Counted from the first letter of the stretch, positions 21,791 through 41,990 are shown. The stretch is DNA of 64,000 bases from Timema cristinae (GCA_039000515.1 JBCFYV010000001.1:48321978-48385977); one strand, 5' to 3'. Translations and numbers: made by a program. The notes: a model not told the origin generated them from the letters alone.

Positions 21791-22411
21791 TCGGGAGATA
21801 ACGTAATTAATAACAAGAAATTCTACAAAAATGTGCGCTTTGAAGATCATGTTACAGCTCCAGTGGATATTTGTGCGAGGTGTCCCGGTATTCCACGGGA
21901 GGTGCTAGTAGCGTGGAGGCGACAAGACGCCAGGCAGTACCTGTCGAAAAGTGGAGGAGTCGAGATCTGGCGGATTAAGACAGCGTGTAATGAGGCCAGA
22001 TGATGGATAAGGCACCACGACGTACTGCTATAGACGGGTGTGGGGGTAGTAAAGATCAAGGGAAGGTGACAAGGGAGGGTGGTAAGCTCCACTGGAGTTC
22101 CATGGCGTCGTGACGCCAAGATTGACGCTTGCCCGTGTTTTAGAGCCAGGGCCGAGGGTGGGTGTAAATAATTACGTAGTCACCTTCAGAATCTAGTTGA
22201 TTCTGATTATAATTTAAATAAGTTTATTTGTTTTCTGTTTTTTAGAACTTGAATCGATTTTAGCCCATTTATTTTGAATTGTGCGATTTCTAAATTTCTA
22301 ATCTATTTATACTTTTAACTCTTAGCTACTTTTAAATGTGTCTTAGCTTTCACACTTCAGAATAAATAATGGGAAACATTTGAAAAGTAGTGGTTTAGTT
22401 TAAGATAAAGA

Positions 22412-22484
22412 ATGAGTAAACAGAATCAGATTAACTTGCTGTACTATTTACCTGAGCGAGGAATGGTAGTGCATTATCTGGGTA
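22412..22484 (+). other. Possible first exon with consensus splice donor
   Basis: The ATG at 22412 opens MSKQNQINLLYYLPERGMVV..., with a strong donor-like GGTAAGT right after CATTATCTG (about 22474-22486). It may be an exon of the same unit as the coding-like stretch at 23095-23264, or chance. Not recognised as any family. Confidence 0.2.
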
Positions 22485-23094
22485 AGTCATCTCAAAGCAG
22501 TCGGTCAGAACTAATCCCAGAGCTACAAAGACATGGCCAAGCGACAGCCGTGCAACTAATCCTACAAATAATATTAAATACTGAATTTATCAGTAGTCAA
22601 AGATTTATATGGTACAATTATATCGTCTTTATTTATTACTTGTCTTCTATGACGACATGTTTTAGTGTTATTATTGATGTTACATCATCTTCAGGTTGAT
22701 TGGTAATCATCCCACAAAAAGGCTTACATACAATACCTCAAGAGTTTCACAGACTTTCTGATAATATGTATCCAACAAAATACTATCTTTGCTATAAATA
22801 AGACCAGAATGTGGCGTAACCTAAATAATAACACCAAAACTTGTCGTCATAGAAGACTGAGCTCTCATCAAATAAGCTAATATCAGTTGTCGTGCTCGGG
22901 GAACTCAACAAATACTTTAGCAGGTCGCACATGTCAAATATTCCTAAAGACTGGGATGAGGCCTGCTGGGGTCGGACCAAAGTTCTTAGAAGATCCCAAA
23001 TTATCCAACGGGACGACGCCACTACACCCGTTCACCTAGCCAGAAACACAAGTCCGATCATAATCCCACACATAATTGCGAAATTCAGAATAAG

Positions 23095-23264
23095 CAGAGA
23101 ATAAGGAACTGTTTGGTCCCATCCTCAAAGAAGAAGAATCCGTGGCCCAACAGGATCGAATGCGTGCCATCTTGAACAACCTACAAACGTTCATGGCGGC
23201 CTACGAGGAACTGTTCTACAGGCCGAAGAACGGCTTCCCGCACCATAAGCCGTTACCGTTCTAA
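23095..23264 (+). CDS. Candidate terminal exon of an unrecognised gene
   Basis: From about 23095 a plus-strand frame runs ENKELFGPILKEEESVAQQD..., through an amphipathic helix-like middle, to ...PHHKPLPF and a stop at 23262-23264. Codon third positions are G/C-rich, unlike the AT-rich surroundings, which is what a real exon would show. The in-frame TAA just upstream (near 23090) means the frame must begin at a splice acceptor, and AGAATAAGCAG can serve, though its pyrimidine tract is weak. The 34-bp array starts about 30 bases after the stop. I do not recognise the protein. Confidence 0.35.
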
Positions 23265-23296
23265 GCAACCGCCGTTCCACATCTGACAAGGATGAG

Positions 23297-24975
23297 CTAG
23301 CAATCACTGTTGTCACAAGACTAGAGAGACCTAGCAATAACTCTTGTCACAAGACTAGAGAGACCTAGCGATCACACTTGTCACAAGACTAGAGAGACCT
23401 AGTAATCACTCTTGTCACAAGACTAGAGAGACCTAGCGATCACACTTGTCACAAGACTAGAGAGACCTAACAATCACTCTTGTCACTAAACTATAGAATC
23501 TAGCAATGACGCTTGTCACAAGACTAGAGAGACCTAGCAATCACTCTTGTCACAAGACTAAAGAGACCTAGAAATCCCTGTTGTCACAAGACTGATGGGA
23601 CCTGGTGAACACTCTTGTCACAAGACTAAAGAGACCTAGCAATCACTCTTGTCACAAGACTAGAGAGACCTATAATTACTCTTGTCACAAGACTAGAGAT
23701 ACCTAGCAATCACTCTTGTCAAAAACTAGAGACCTAGCAATCACTCTTGTCAAAACTAGAGAGACCTAGCAATCACTTTGTCACAAGACTAGAGAGACCT
23801 AGCAATCCCTTTGTCACAAGACTAGAGGACCTGCAACACTCTTGTCACAAGACTAAGAGACCTAGCAATCACTCTTGTCACAAGACTAGAGAGACCTAGC
23901 AATTACTCTTGTCACAAGACTAGAGAGATCTAGCAATCACTCTTGTCACAAGACTAGAGAGACCTAGCAATCACTCTTGTCACAAGACTAGAGAGACTTA
24001 GCAATCACTCTTTTCACAAGACTATAGAGACCTAGCAATCACTGTTGTCACAAGACTAGAAAGACCTAGCAATCCCTCTTGTCACTAGACTAGAGATACC
24101 TAGAAATCACTGTTGTCACAAACTAAAGAGACCTGGCAATCACTCTTGTCACAAGACTAGAGAGACCTAGCAATCACTCTTGTCACAATACTAAAGAGAC
24201 CTATCAATCACTCTTGTCATAAGACTAGAGACCTAGCGATCACTCTTGTCATAAGACTAGAGACCTAGCGATCACTCTTGTCAGAGACTAGAGACCTAGC
24301 AATCACTGTTGTCACAAGACTAGAGACTTAGCAATCACTCTTGTCACAAGACTAGAGACACCTAGTGATCACTCTTGTCACAAGACTAGAGAGACCTAGC
24401 AATCACTCTTGTAACAAGACTAGAGAGACCTAGCAATCACTGTTGTCACAAGACTAGAGAGACCTAGTAATCACTCTTGTCACAAGACTAAGAGACCTAG
24501 CGATCACTCTTGTCACTAGACTAGAGACCTAGTGATCACTCTTGTCACAAGACTAGAGGACCTGGCAATCACTCTTGTCACAAGACTAGAGAGACCTAGT
24601 AATCACTCTTGTCACAAGACTAGAGAGACCTAGTAATCACTCTTGTCACAAGACTAGAGAGACCTAGCAATCACTCTTGTCACTAGACTAGAGATACCTA
24701 GAATCCCTGTTGTCACAAGACTAGAGAGACCTAGCAATCACTCTTGTCACAAGACTAGAGACACCTATATCACTCTTCCAGAAGAGACCTAGCGACACTC
24801 TTGTCACAAGACTAGAGACCTAGCAATCACTCTTGTCACAAGACTAGAGACACCTAGTGATCACTCTTGTCACAAGACTAGAGACCTAGCGATCACTCTT
24901 GTCACAAGACTAGAGACTTAGCAATCACTCTTGTCTCAAGACTAGAGAGACCTAGCATTCATTCTTGCCACTCGA
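23297..24975. repeat. 34-bp minisatellite array (about 49 copies)
   Basis: Unit: CACAAGACTAGAGAGACCTA followed by GCAATCACTCTTGT. Substitutions (GCAATC/GCGATC/GTAATC) and deletions of 1-4 bases are common, e.g. the AGAGACCTAG form lacking one GA. The unit is not a multiple of three, and no long frame exists. Confidence 0.97.
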
Positions 24976-25539
24976 CTTCCAGCTATCTAACACTAGCAAA
25001 CTATATCAATATTTATTTCAAAATTGACAAAATATATTCTAGGTAACATCTGAATTACATGGCTTGGCACAAGACTTGGCACATAAACCCATCAAATTAG
25101 GTCTAGTAACGATTTTAACTGTCAAATTCGGTTCTTCCCATGGTGATAGAATCTAATGTGGGTCTAGTCTACAAAAGATATAGGACCATATTAATCCAGA
25201 TCGTGGTAAAGAAATCAACAGACCTCATGAACAGCCGAGGTATATAATGCAGCTGGAACCAGACCTCACATTGTGGTGTAACTTTATACATTCGTCATAA
25301 GAGAGCAGTGGAATAAAGAGCAGTTTCGTCATATTTAAAATAAATGGTTAGATGCACCGCACAGATTCTCCCTATTTTATCTTAAAATAACATATTTTAC
25401 TAAAAACTGGTAAGATTTGTGAAATGAAATAGTAAGTATATACATTGTTGCAGGAACACTACACCAAAGATCATAATGAAATAACAAACACTGTTACCTA
25501 TTCTTTGACATTTTAAACTATGAAGACTGTTACAGAAAA
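24976..25539. other. Unassigned; possible solo-LTR-like piece
   Basis: GGTATATAATGCAGCTGG (about 25238) followed some 70 bases later by GGAATAAAGAG resembles the TATA-to-polyA layout of an LTR. Boundaries and target duplication were not found. The rest is AT-rich without features. Confidence 0.25.
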
Positions 25540-26125
25540 GTTGAGAAACGAGAAATATATTTGTCCACCAAAGAACATAAGGATCAAATTCATTTTCAAA
25601 AACCTATATTAAAAAGTAAATATATTTGATTATATCTCAGAATTTGTTGGCTTTATAAAAATATATTTCAAATAATAATATATTTTTATCTTTAATATTA
25701 CTGAAATTTTACAATGATAAGTTATTTTGTATCTCAAACAGTTCGGGGAAATGACCAAAATTAGAAAATTTTACTTTTTGTAAACAATGTCTTGATATAA
25801 AATTTAATCAAAATCTTTAGAGCAAATTTTGAGAAAATCGATTTTTTTTCTCTTTTTGCCCTTCAGTAAACTACCCTTAGATTTAGGGTTAGAGGAATTC
25901 CAAAAACCACTCGGGGGAATTATGAAAACCCCAGATATCAAGTTTGAGCCCAATTGGTAAATAGTTTAGGCTCTAACCCAAGGTAAAGACAGACGGATAG
26001 ACTGATAGCGTTACGAAAAAACTTTTTTTTTGTTTAGGGGGGTCATGAAACGTAAAAATTTATCAAAATCTTGAGTTCAATTTTTTTATTACGATCACAA
26101 TACTTTCTCTCCAAGGTGTCGAGAA
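25540..26125 (+). mobile_element. Dispersed repeat, family X (plus)
   Basis: AT-rich block whose latter half (CTCTTTTTGCCCTTCAGTAA, ACTACCCTTAG..., CAGACGGATAGACTG, ACGATCACAATACTTTCTCT) matches the reverse complement of 37090-37600. Shorter stretches match 47650-47905 and 58640-58855. No coding capacity seen; type unknown. Confidence 0.5.
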
Positions 26126-26440
26126 AAATAAAAATACTAGCCGATATAAACCTAATCATTTTAAAATCCATAAGGCCTAACTATCCTAATTTCACTGTTG
26201 TCAAGTATTTAATGTAAAATACCACATTACCATAATTAGTTCAAGAGTGGTATTGAATATTTCCCTACGGTTAATTGAGAGTGTGTTTGGGTAGCGTGGG
26301 ACATTTGTCCGTGGGATTTGTGGTCAGGCCTTTTTCTGTGGGATTTGCGTCCCAACGTAATACTCGAGTGTAATCTGTGGCAACAGCCAGTTTTAGGTGA
26401 GATGGAGTATTTGCCGAGATGATGATCCACCCATCTTCAA
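26126..26440. other. Unassigned flank of the 69-bp array
   Basis: A 64-codon minus frame (26236-26430) has no recognisable domain. The block leads directly into the array. Confidence 0.4.
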
Positions 26441-34335
<7,895 letters not shown>

Positions 34336-34336
34336 T

Positions 34337-34533
34337 GAGTATATTGGTAAAGAGATAGGAGGAGTATATTGGTAAAGAGATAGGAGGAGTATATTGATAA
34401 AGAGCTAGGAGGAGTATTTTGTAAAGAGCTAGGTGGAGTATATTGGTAAAGAGATAGGAGGAGTATATGGTTAAAGAGCTAGGAGGAGTATATTGGTAAA
34501 GAGCTAGGAGGAGTATATTTGTAAAGCCCACTT
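34337..34533. repeat. 25-bp tandem array (8 copies)
   Basis: Unit GAGTATATTGGTAAAGAGAT plus AGGAG; half the copies have GAGCT instead of GAGAT. It begins directly at the end of the 69-bp array. Confidence 0.95.
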
Positions 34534-35149
34534 TGATGACCACATGATCTAAGGTAGTTTGGTCCAAATGATGGCCCGTGGGCACAGAGAAGGAAACAAC
34601 AGAGCCACAGCCCCTAGGTTAAAAATGTTGCACTCCTTTTCGAGGCTTTACTCCTTCAACGTTGGGATCGCTAGGTGCGACCCCCAGTGACTACAGCGCA
34701 ATCAGGTGATTATTTTGTAAACGACTCACTTTAAACTCAAATGTACTAGAAGGCAGATACAAAATATGAGCTCCTGTCGGCTGGCGGTCACCGAGAAAGC
34801 TTTAGGTAGCGCCCTCCTCCGTCTCTAACCCCCACCCCCTCTTCATAAGTACCCTAATCCTGCCACACAAATAAGTTTACTCTGACTGCACATTACAAAG
34901 AAAACTTGAAACACAATGAACCTTCTTTTTAAACTAATGGACTGGCTGTCAACTGCAATTATTTATTAAGGAGCATTGAGAAGAATGGCAGACTTTTAGA
35001 AATACCAGATTATTTAACTAGTGGTTAGATATTTTCTAATATTGTTTTAAACAAAATGAGGCTGAAACTTCTGACTAATTAAATAGTTTAAATTTTAATT
35101 ATAAAGTGATTTTTAAATGTGTGATATCTTCTATAGAACCCCACAAATT
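34534..35149. other. Unassigned
   Basis: Around 34555-34630 the text (GGTCCAAATGATGGCCCGTG, AGAGCCACAGCCCC) has the flavour of a hAT-type end but could not be paired. No gene. Confidence 0.35.
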
Positions 35150-35222
35150 GTGACCCTATCAAAACATGACTATTTGATAGAGGAAGGCTAGATACCATAC
35201 CGTGTGGCCACCAATGCAGGTC
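35150..35222 (-). mobile_element. SINE type A head fragment, minus strand
   Basis: GATACCATACCGTGTGGCCA then CCAATGCAGGTC matches the reversed 5' end of the family (compare GACCATGTGGCCACCGAAGC at about 40077). Confidence 0.5.
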
Positions 35223-37089
35223 TATAATATTTATTTGATGCTATGTATTTAAAATCATTAATGTATACTTGAAATAATTTAAAAACTTGTAATTTCCTGG
35301 TGTAAATTAAAATTCCCACACTTAAGTAACACTGAAGTTAAATTATTGTATTTTGTGTGAGTACTTATCTTAAAAGTTAGCAAGCTTTCTTTTATGAATT
35401 ACTAGCAATCCTGAACGGCATTGTCCGTGACCCCTTGTGGCATAAGAATTATACAGACATCTCCCCCCCCCCCCCCCCCCCATGGTACCCTTATCTCTGA
35501 AACGTAATTCTAAAACAGAAAATATTTTCTTCAAAAATTTGTTTAAAATATCACAATTAAAAAGATAATTGAAAATCTAAAAATCCTGCTTCAAGGTGCA
35601 ATCGGACCACCTTCCGTCCACCTATGTTAAAAAGGTCAGATCTCTGCGTGCTGTAGATTTGGCTATCATCGCACACAAACAAACACTTCCTTTAATTATC
35701 ATAAACTATGATGTAACATTGTGGCTTATAAAATACGGCTGTAGGCTATTCTAGTCCATTAAATTATTGATGTCACCTTTCAGGGTAAACCGATTGTTGG
35801 CTACATTGATATTATTTTTATACGTGAGATACAAAATAAATAGGTATCTCAAAATGATTTACTATTTAACATATTTTGTTATTAAATGAATGGTTTTTAA
35901 ATAGGAGCTAACGAGTATGAAACCATACACACACAATTTTAACGTTTTTTATCATCACAAATTAAGATTATATACTTATTGGTTTTACCGTTCGATCTTT
36001 TAAATTTGCTGGCTATCTTGCATGCAATATAGAACGGAAATTTCACTGTAAGCTCTGCATGAAAACATTAACAAAGTGTGATGCCAGCATGGAGTCATGG
36101 CATTATTATTAAATTATTCATAGGGCATATCTCAATAAAGGGCATGATGACTTAAGGAATCTCAAATCCCCTACAGATATGTTCACACACATTTCCTAGA
36201 AACATTTATTGAGCAATTTCCTTATGTGCAACACAAAGAAGGTATTGTACATATAATGTTAGGAAAGGCATTGAAGAAAATAAGGATAATATATTCTCAT
36301 TAACTGAGGCAATGCAAAAAGCACAATCTATTTTGCACAAAGCCACCTCCTTAAAGTTAGAATCCACAATCACATGTTGTGGACTTCAAAGGAGAATATT
36401 TAATGTTTAGGGAAACAGACGCAGAAAATATGGAACATATTACACCAATAATCTCATCTCATTGAGTGAACTTTGGAGAATTGAGTACTTGTGACTTTAA
36501 GCTGATTTTGATCCCAATTAAATGTAATAAATTAACTGTGTTTTGACATATTTCTATGAATCTAGACTCTGGTCTCCAAATTAATATTTGTAGCGTGTTG
36601 CATTTTGAAACGTTGAAATAATGTAAGGATTTATAAGTAGTAGTATTGAATGATTGTAATCGTTTTACAAACAAAACCAGCTGTTTGGCTTAAGCTTTAG
36701 GTTAACAACTTTGGTTTTTAAATAGTAGGCTTGGATAGTAGGTATGTTTCAATAAAACACTTTAGTTGTTAAAGTGTGTAAAAGCTCAAATATGCATCGG
36801 TTTCTAACTAAACAGTCCTCATAAAACTATAGAACTATAGTTGATAGGTTAAAAATAAATACAATATCCAAATAATTGGACATTATGACTGTATAAACCC
36901 AAAAACCTACATAAGTTGCCAATGTAATATTTACTACTTTTTGCGTCTTAAATTGTGATTATTTTACTCCATAGTGCCATTGAGCCTTTAGTTGAAAGTA
37001 GTTTTAAGAATGTCTAGAAATATGTTTGTATCATTGAAGCGTATAAGACTATGATTTGTGCTCATCTTTACGTAAATAGACACTTTTAC
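35223..37089. other. Long AT-rich stretch, no gene
   Basis: Contains a C19 run at 35463-35481. A 71-codon minus frame (36459-36674) is not recognisable. No tandem repeat or paired ends found. Confidence 0.5.
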
Positions 37090-37600
37090 TTTCTCTCGAC
37101 ACTTTGAAAAGAAAAGTATTTTGCTCGTAAGAAAGATCCAAATGTTGATAATTGTAAACCCACCCTCCCCCCGAAACGGTGTTGGTTTTCGATGCCGTCT
37201 ACCTGTGTGTCTACATCCAGAACTAAAGCCGACATCATTTTACTGATCAGGCTAAAACTCAGTATATATGGTTTTATAAGGTTCCCTCGAGGAGTTTTGG
37301 GAGTTAGATATCTTACCCTATAATTGAGGGTAGTTTAGTAAAGGTAAAAAAGAGAGAAAACAAGCTATCTCGAAATCAACTGTAACGATTTTTATTAAAT
37401 TTCGTATCTGGGCAATGTTTATCATTATAAATTAATCATCCCATAAACATAAATTTAAGGGTAATTTACATAAGTAAATATTGCCAATTTTAATCATATA
37501 TTTGCAAGTATTTGAAACACGAAATAACTCAATATTGTAAGATTGTAACAAAATTAAAATTTAAAAAAACCTTTACTTGAAATATATTTTTATAAAACCA
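37090..37600 (-). mobile_element. Dispersed repeat, family X (minus)
   Basis: The reverse complement of 37150-37390 reads CTCTCTTTTTTACCTTTACT, AAACTACCCTC..., matching the 25840-25920 part of the plus-strand copy. The rest pairs more loosely. No coding capacity. Confidence 0.5.
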
Positions 37601-37604
37601 ATAA

Positions 37605-38085
37605 GGGGCTGTTCATAAATTACGCAAGGATTTTTTTCATTACTTTGACCCCTCTTAGTCCCCAAATCTCCCTACTTAAGGAATTGTAAGATTTCTCGTT
37701 CCCTCCTCTCCCCTGACTGATCTTACGTAATTTTCTTACAATTTGGTAAATTATATTATCTTAGACAAAAGGATTCGTGATGGGAAATTATAAAATATTT
37801 ATCACAGTAAAATTAGGTTTAAAACAACATTAATAAATGACAGTTTATAGTTATGTATTGCTGTGTACGTCTATAGGCAATGATTCAGCGCCATCTGTCG
37901 TCGCTAGGTGCAACCTTTTTGACTGCGCGTCTGTAAAAGTGTTTTTTTTTTTTTTAGATTTTGTCTAACCATAAACATTTATAAAATCCTTAGTTAAGAT
38001 GGAATCTGCCCACCCCCACGAAAACTTAAGAAATTACTGATCATTCCCACCCAAAAAATCCTTACGTAACTCTTGAAAGGTCCCC
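37605..38085. mobile_element. Inverted-repeat DNA element (MITE-like, 481 bp)
   Basis: The left end GGGGCTGTTCATAAATTACG, then CAAGGATTTTTT, pairs with the right end, whose reverse complement is GGGGACCTTTCAAGAGTTAC, then GTAAGGATTTTTT. There is no ORF of note inside, so it would be non-autonomous. The target duplication was not identified and the superfamily cannot be assigned. Confidence 0.6.
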
Positions 38086-38712
38086 TGCTTCCGAGCCATT
38101 GGCAAATATTAAAAAAAAAAATAGGTCCCAGAAAACGGGAGTTTATGATTCGTTTTTTTGATGAAAATATGTAAAATCTGTAAAATATGAATAGTGAACA
38201 ATACGTTTCTTTCATTTATGCCTCTTGGTGGAATGTGATGGCCATTTTTTCCATCATGTTTCTGTAAAAATGTATATTATCTGGTTTCACAAATATTACG
38301 AGTTTTAAGTAATTGTTTGAAAAGTTTTGGTCAATAAAAGGGGGGGTGAGGCGGGGTTAAGGGACTACCGCTACCTGGACTATTGTACTCAGAGAGACAG
38401 CAATTCTTAGCTTGTCTTTCTCACGAGGAACATTTTGCAAGTGAGTTGTTTTAAAGAATTCTCACTTGGAAGCGCTGTTATCACTGGACATTTTAAGTTC
38501 TACCTGACTCGAGGAGCGCAACAAATCTCCCGTAAGGCTGTGTATCTGTTATTTCTTTGTCTGTGCCCGTGGGCCAAATGCGCCCCACGCTCACTAAAAA
38601 CGGGGCCCTCAAAGTATCCTGGAGGAAAATTAAAGGGAACCCTCTGTAAAGATGTGAAAAGAATTGAAATAAAAATATATATTTACAAAGGTAATGATAG
38701 CATTTAATTGTG
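38086..38712. other. Unassigned
   Basis: A 90-codon plus frame (38435-38707) has no recognisable domain. A G-rich stretch lies near 38340. Confidence 0.4.
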
Positions 38713-38713
38713 C

Positions 38714-38769
<56 letters not shown>

Positions 38770-38918
38770 GCACCGCGTCTTACTACCCATTCGGTTTATA
38801 CGCACTTACGCTAATGTGTAATAGTAGGGAGATTGTGAGATGAAAAGAAGGACCTACAGTTTAACGTGGAATCCGAACCACGGTGGAGACCTGGCATTCC
38901 ACACATTCACAAGATGTA
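38713..38918 (-). mobile_element. SINE type B, 5' truncated, minus strand, with (ATT)n
   Basis: An (ATT)n tract (38715-38769) is followed by the reversed tail GCACCGCGTCTTACTACCCA and the type B body (GACCTACAGTTTAACGTGGA, ATTCCACACATTCACAAGATG). It stops where the 8506-8775 copy continues into its tRNA-like head, so the head is lost. Confidence 0.85.
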
Positions 38919-39089
38919 TTTTATTAATAAAAATATGTATAAAAGCAATGCTAAGTTTTTTTTTTTTGTGAAAGTGTGAGTGCATATTTCATAATAAATT
39001 TTTGGGTTGATTTTTTGGGGTAAAATTTAAAAGATTCTACCAGCAAAAAACACAATTTGTGTATAAGTAATGAAAGTAATTGCTTATTA

Positions 39090-39300
39090 AGTTGGGACCT
39101 CTGTGGTATTAGGGTACAGTGTTCGATGCAGGAGCCGATGTTCGTGAGTTCAACCCCAGCCGGGGTTAATGGGCTTTGCTCAAATGATAAAAACCGTAGC
39201 ACAACTTCCTTCGGTGGAGAAGTAAGTAAAGTCGTCGGTCCCATGTCTATTGTGGCATGAAAAAGAATCCTGGAGGTTTTGTTAAAATCTCTCCTGACAG
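39090..39300 (+). mobile_element. SINE type D (tRNA-like head)
   Basis: TGGTATTAGGG (A box, about 39104) and GTGAGTTCAACCCCAGC (B box, about 39145) have tRNA-like spacing. The body has ACAACTTCCTTCGGTGGAGA then AGTAAGTAAAGTCGTCGGTC. One copy in this window. Confidence 0.55.
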
Positions 39301-39396
39301 AATCGTAGACCTTTTCATTCTCACTGATATAATCAGTCGGTTCAGCACGTTAAATACCTCAAATAGATTTATTAAGGGTTGATTTTAGACCTTTAT

Positions 39397-39502
39397 TATG
39401 TTAATGGGATTACTAATATATCTTTCCTAATCCTTAATCCATTAGCGTTATAAGTACATAAGCGTATAACACGAATAGTTAGTAAGACGCAGTAATAAAA
39501 AA
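39397..39502 (+). mobile_element. SINE type A, 3' half
   Basis: The body end (CCTTAATCCATTAGCGTTAT) and the tail GTACATAAGCGTATAACACG, then AATAGTTAGTAAGACGCAGT, followed by A-rich sequence. Confidence 0.75.
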
Positions 39503-39861
39503 ATATATGGCATATTGGTAAGGATCCAAAAAGAATAAGCAACTGGCAAAAATTTGGTAAACACTGCTTTAGAGAATACATTATATTTATTGATCGTTGG
39601 TGTTAATCATCTAGCAAAGATAATGAATGGCTTTATATTTGTTTTCTGTTAAACTCGGATTGCTACAAGAATAAACTCTTAGAGCGTTTACAAAATAAAT
39701 GAAAGTAGACAGACTTGACAAACGACTACTAGATTTATATTACAACTGTTAAAATTGGTTTTATTTGTCAAGAGTAACTTGAATAACTAATCGCGTGTCG
39801 TATGATTACATGAAAAGTTTACTTAAGAGCTTTTTAAGATTTCAAATAAATCCATTTATTT
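39503..39861. other. AT-rich, nothing recognised
   Basis: No repeat or frame can be supported. Confidence 0.5.
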
Positions 39862-40100
39862 TAGCACTTCGTCTTACTACCTTTTGGGTAGGCCTACTAA
39901 TTACGCCACTGTGTTTAATTATAAGGATGGTGGAACTTGGAAGAAGTGTACCCACATTTGCGTAGAGCTAGAGTGTAATACCTAAGGAAAAACCAGCCTC
40001 AATACAGCCAAGGGGTGTTCAAACCTCGATATCCCTGTCATCTGTAGTCCAGTCTAACAAATGAGTAGCGTCTTAGACCATGTGGCCACCGAAGCGGGTT
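39862..40100 (-). mobile_element. SINE type A, full length, minus strand
   Basis: On the minus strand: head with ACATGGTCTAAGACGC (A box), ATCGAGGTTTGAACACC (B box), a body with CTACGCAAATGTGGGTACAC, and the tail GTAGTAAGACGAAGTGCTAA. Its head is the best template for comparison with the 29-bp minisatellite at 45325. Confidence 0.85.
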
Positions 40101-40904
40101 CTAAGGACTTGTTTAACCAAAGAAAAACTCAAGATATGTAATATATTGAGATTCATATATTGAATTCATTTTGTTTATAGACCTAACTCAATAAATTATA
40201 AGTTACTAAAATATGATCTAGGGTTTATTAACTTAAGAGTACTTCAAAATGCTATAACATTAAGGTGGTTGGAAGAAAACTCAAGCTAAGGTTTTGGAGT
40301 TTTTGTAGCAAAATATTTTTTGGTCAAAAATATAATCTTGTTTCAGTATTTATTTTGTTTCTAGCAATATCAACAGTTCTTGAATATTTGTCATGAGAAA
40401 TGAGCAGAGTATCTTTAAACAAACATTTTTAAATGACGATAATAATTCAACTTCATACTCCACGATATTTGTGACAGATATTCGATAACAGCTGAGATTA
40501 TCTACTGAAGCAGTATTTATGAACCACAAAACTACGGAGCTTAAATCCCCCTCCTCTCCCCCCCTACCCCCACATTAAAATTTGATTGCTATAAAACGCA
40601 ATTTAAAAAAAGAAATAATTTAATATAAAAATAATGATCTTTTTATTTGTGTTTGATGATTAATAAATCATTTTATTTAAGCCAACTGCGGCCAGGATTT
40701 AGTCGGGATCGTCTTAAACTGCTGTAGACCTCAAAACCACTTGTCTATAAGGAAGTACTTCAGACTTTATTTATATTGAGTTTCAATTGATATTAAAATT
40801 TTGTATATTTTAACGTGAAGCTTTTTATAATTAGTATTGCTGTTGTTGTATAATCTAGGGGATAGAACATGTACTCTGTACAGTCTGATTTAGATATGAA
40901 GGTG
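40101..40904. other. AT-rich, part dispersed repeat
   Basis: 40290-40350 is similar in wording to 4150-4220. A C-rich patch lies near 40550. No gene. Confidence 0.4.
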
Positions 40905-41122
40905 TCATGAATGTTAGGAAATATGTTTCGAAGTGATTGGCTACACTGCGTCATACGACGGAGTCGTGAAGGTCACAGTGGGTGTGGACAAAGTGTGGAC
41001 TTGCAGTCAGGAAAGTTAGTTTGAACAGTATTTGTTTACATAGTGTCAAATAAGAATAGATCACAACTTAATATAGTGCTTTTATCTTGTATAATGCAAT
41101 TTCGAGTGAGTGTCTAGAACAT
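40905..41122 (+). mobile_element. Candidate 5' LTR of the Ty3/Gypsy element
   Basis: Starts TGTCATGAATGTTAGGAAAT and could end at TCTAGAACA about 90 bases before the gag ATG. Start (TG) and end (CA) fit an LTR, as does its place just upstream of gag. No second copy is present and the primer site could not be assigned, so the limits are inferred. Confidence 0.35.
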
Positions 41123-41212
41123 ATCAGTAGTGACGAGGTGTGAAAAGAATTCACTTACATATTGTTTTTTTTTTTTGTGAGGGTGTTTTCCTAGTGAACA
41201 AACTTCTCCTCA

Positions 41213-41990
41213 ATGGCAGATAAGAAGGAAGGTGCTTCTGTTTGTGTTACTGAATCAATTCCCAGGTTTAATATTGAACCTTTTTTTTCCATCTAAGTCA
41301 ACTGGAAACTTAACTTAAAAATATTAAAAATAAGATCAGGATTTACAATGTACCGGAAGAGAAGCTAACTTTATATTTATTAGACGCCATTGGCGAACAT
41401 GCGTACGAAAGATTATGTGATCTGTGTAAGCCAACTGAACCAGAGTCAAAAACATTGGAACAACTTGCAAATATTTTGAATAAATCTTTTCAGCCAGAAC
41501 CGAATCCACTGGCAGAGAGGGTTAAGTCTCAAAACAGCGTGAAAAATGTAGAGGAATTACTGGTCAATATTTAGCTAGATTTAAAAAAAAAATTGTACGC
41601 GTTATTGTAAATTTCCAAATCACTGGTTTGATGACGCCCTTTGTACTCAATTTGTGCATGGATTGCGTTCTCAAGATCTGAAGTTGAAACTAATGAGCTC
41701 CTCACAGTTAATTTTGGGTCTGCTGTTGAGTATGCTAGTTATTACTCTAGTTTGCGTCTTTATGTCCCACAAGATGATATTTGTACTACAAATGTCAATG
41801 TAGTTCAGAAGAAGGTTTACAAACAAAGACTACTTAAATCCAGTAAAGAAAAAATACGTTGCATTCATTGTACTTTTACAATTAATCATGATTCTGCTAA
41901 CTTTTAGTATTGAAACGCTTCTTGCCGTATTTGCGGGGTCAAAGGCCATATAATTCCTGCACGTGTAAATAAGGTGCAATAAGTACTTAT
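41213..41990 (+). pseudogene. gag: Gag of a Ty3/Gypsy element, broken
   Basis: ATG at 41213 (MADKKEGASVCVTESIPRFN...). After an early stop at 41296, Gag-like sequence continues in other frames: a segment with YLLDAIGEHAYERLCDL (about 41373), a capsid-like piece (YLARFKKKI, then FDDALCTQFVHGLRSQ at about 41630), and a degraded pair of zinc knuckles (CIHC...H near 41860; CRICGVKGH near 41926). The second Cys pair and following His fit CX2CX4H; the final Cys is lost. Several frameshifts and stops lie in between. In a live element Gag packages the RNA; here it cannot be made. Confidence 0.8.

Noticed and set aside
23297..24975. CRISPR-like look of regularly repeated 34-bp units
   Set aside because: There are no unique spacers between repeats and the sequence context is animal; it is a minisatellite.
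23297..24975. 34-bp unit as another SINE-head derivative
   Set aside because: ACTCTTG and ACTA segments can be lined up with the SINE head, but identity is weak and neither array edge carries SINE sequence, unlike the 29-bp case.
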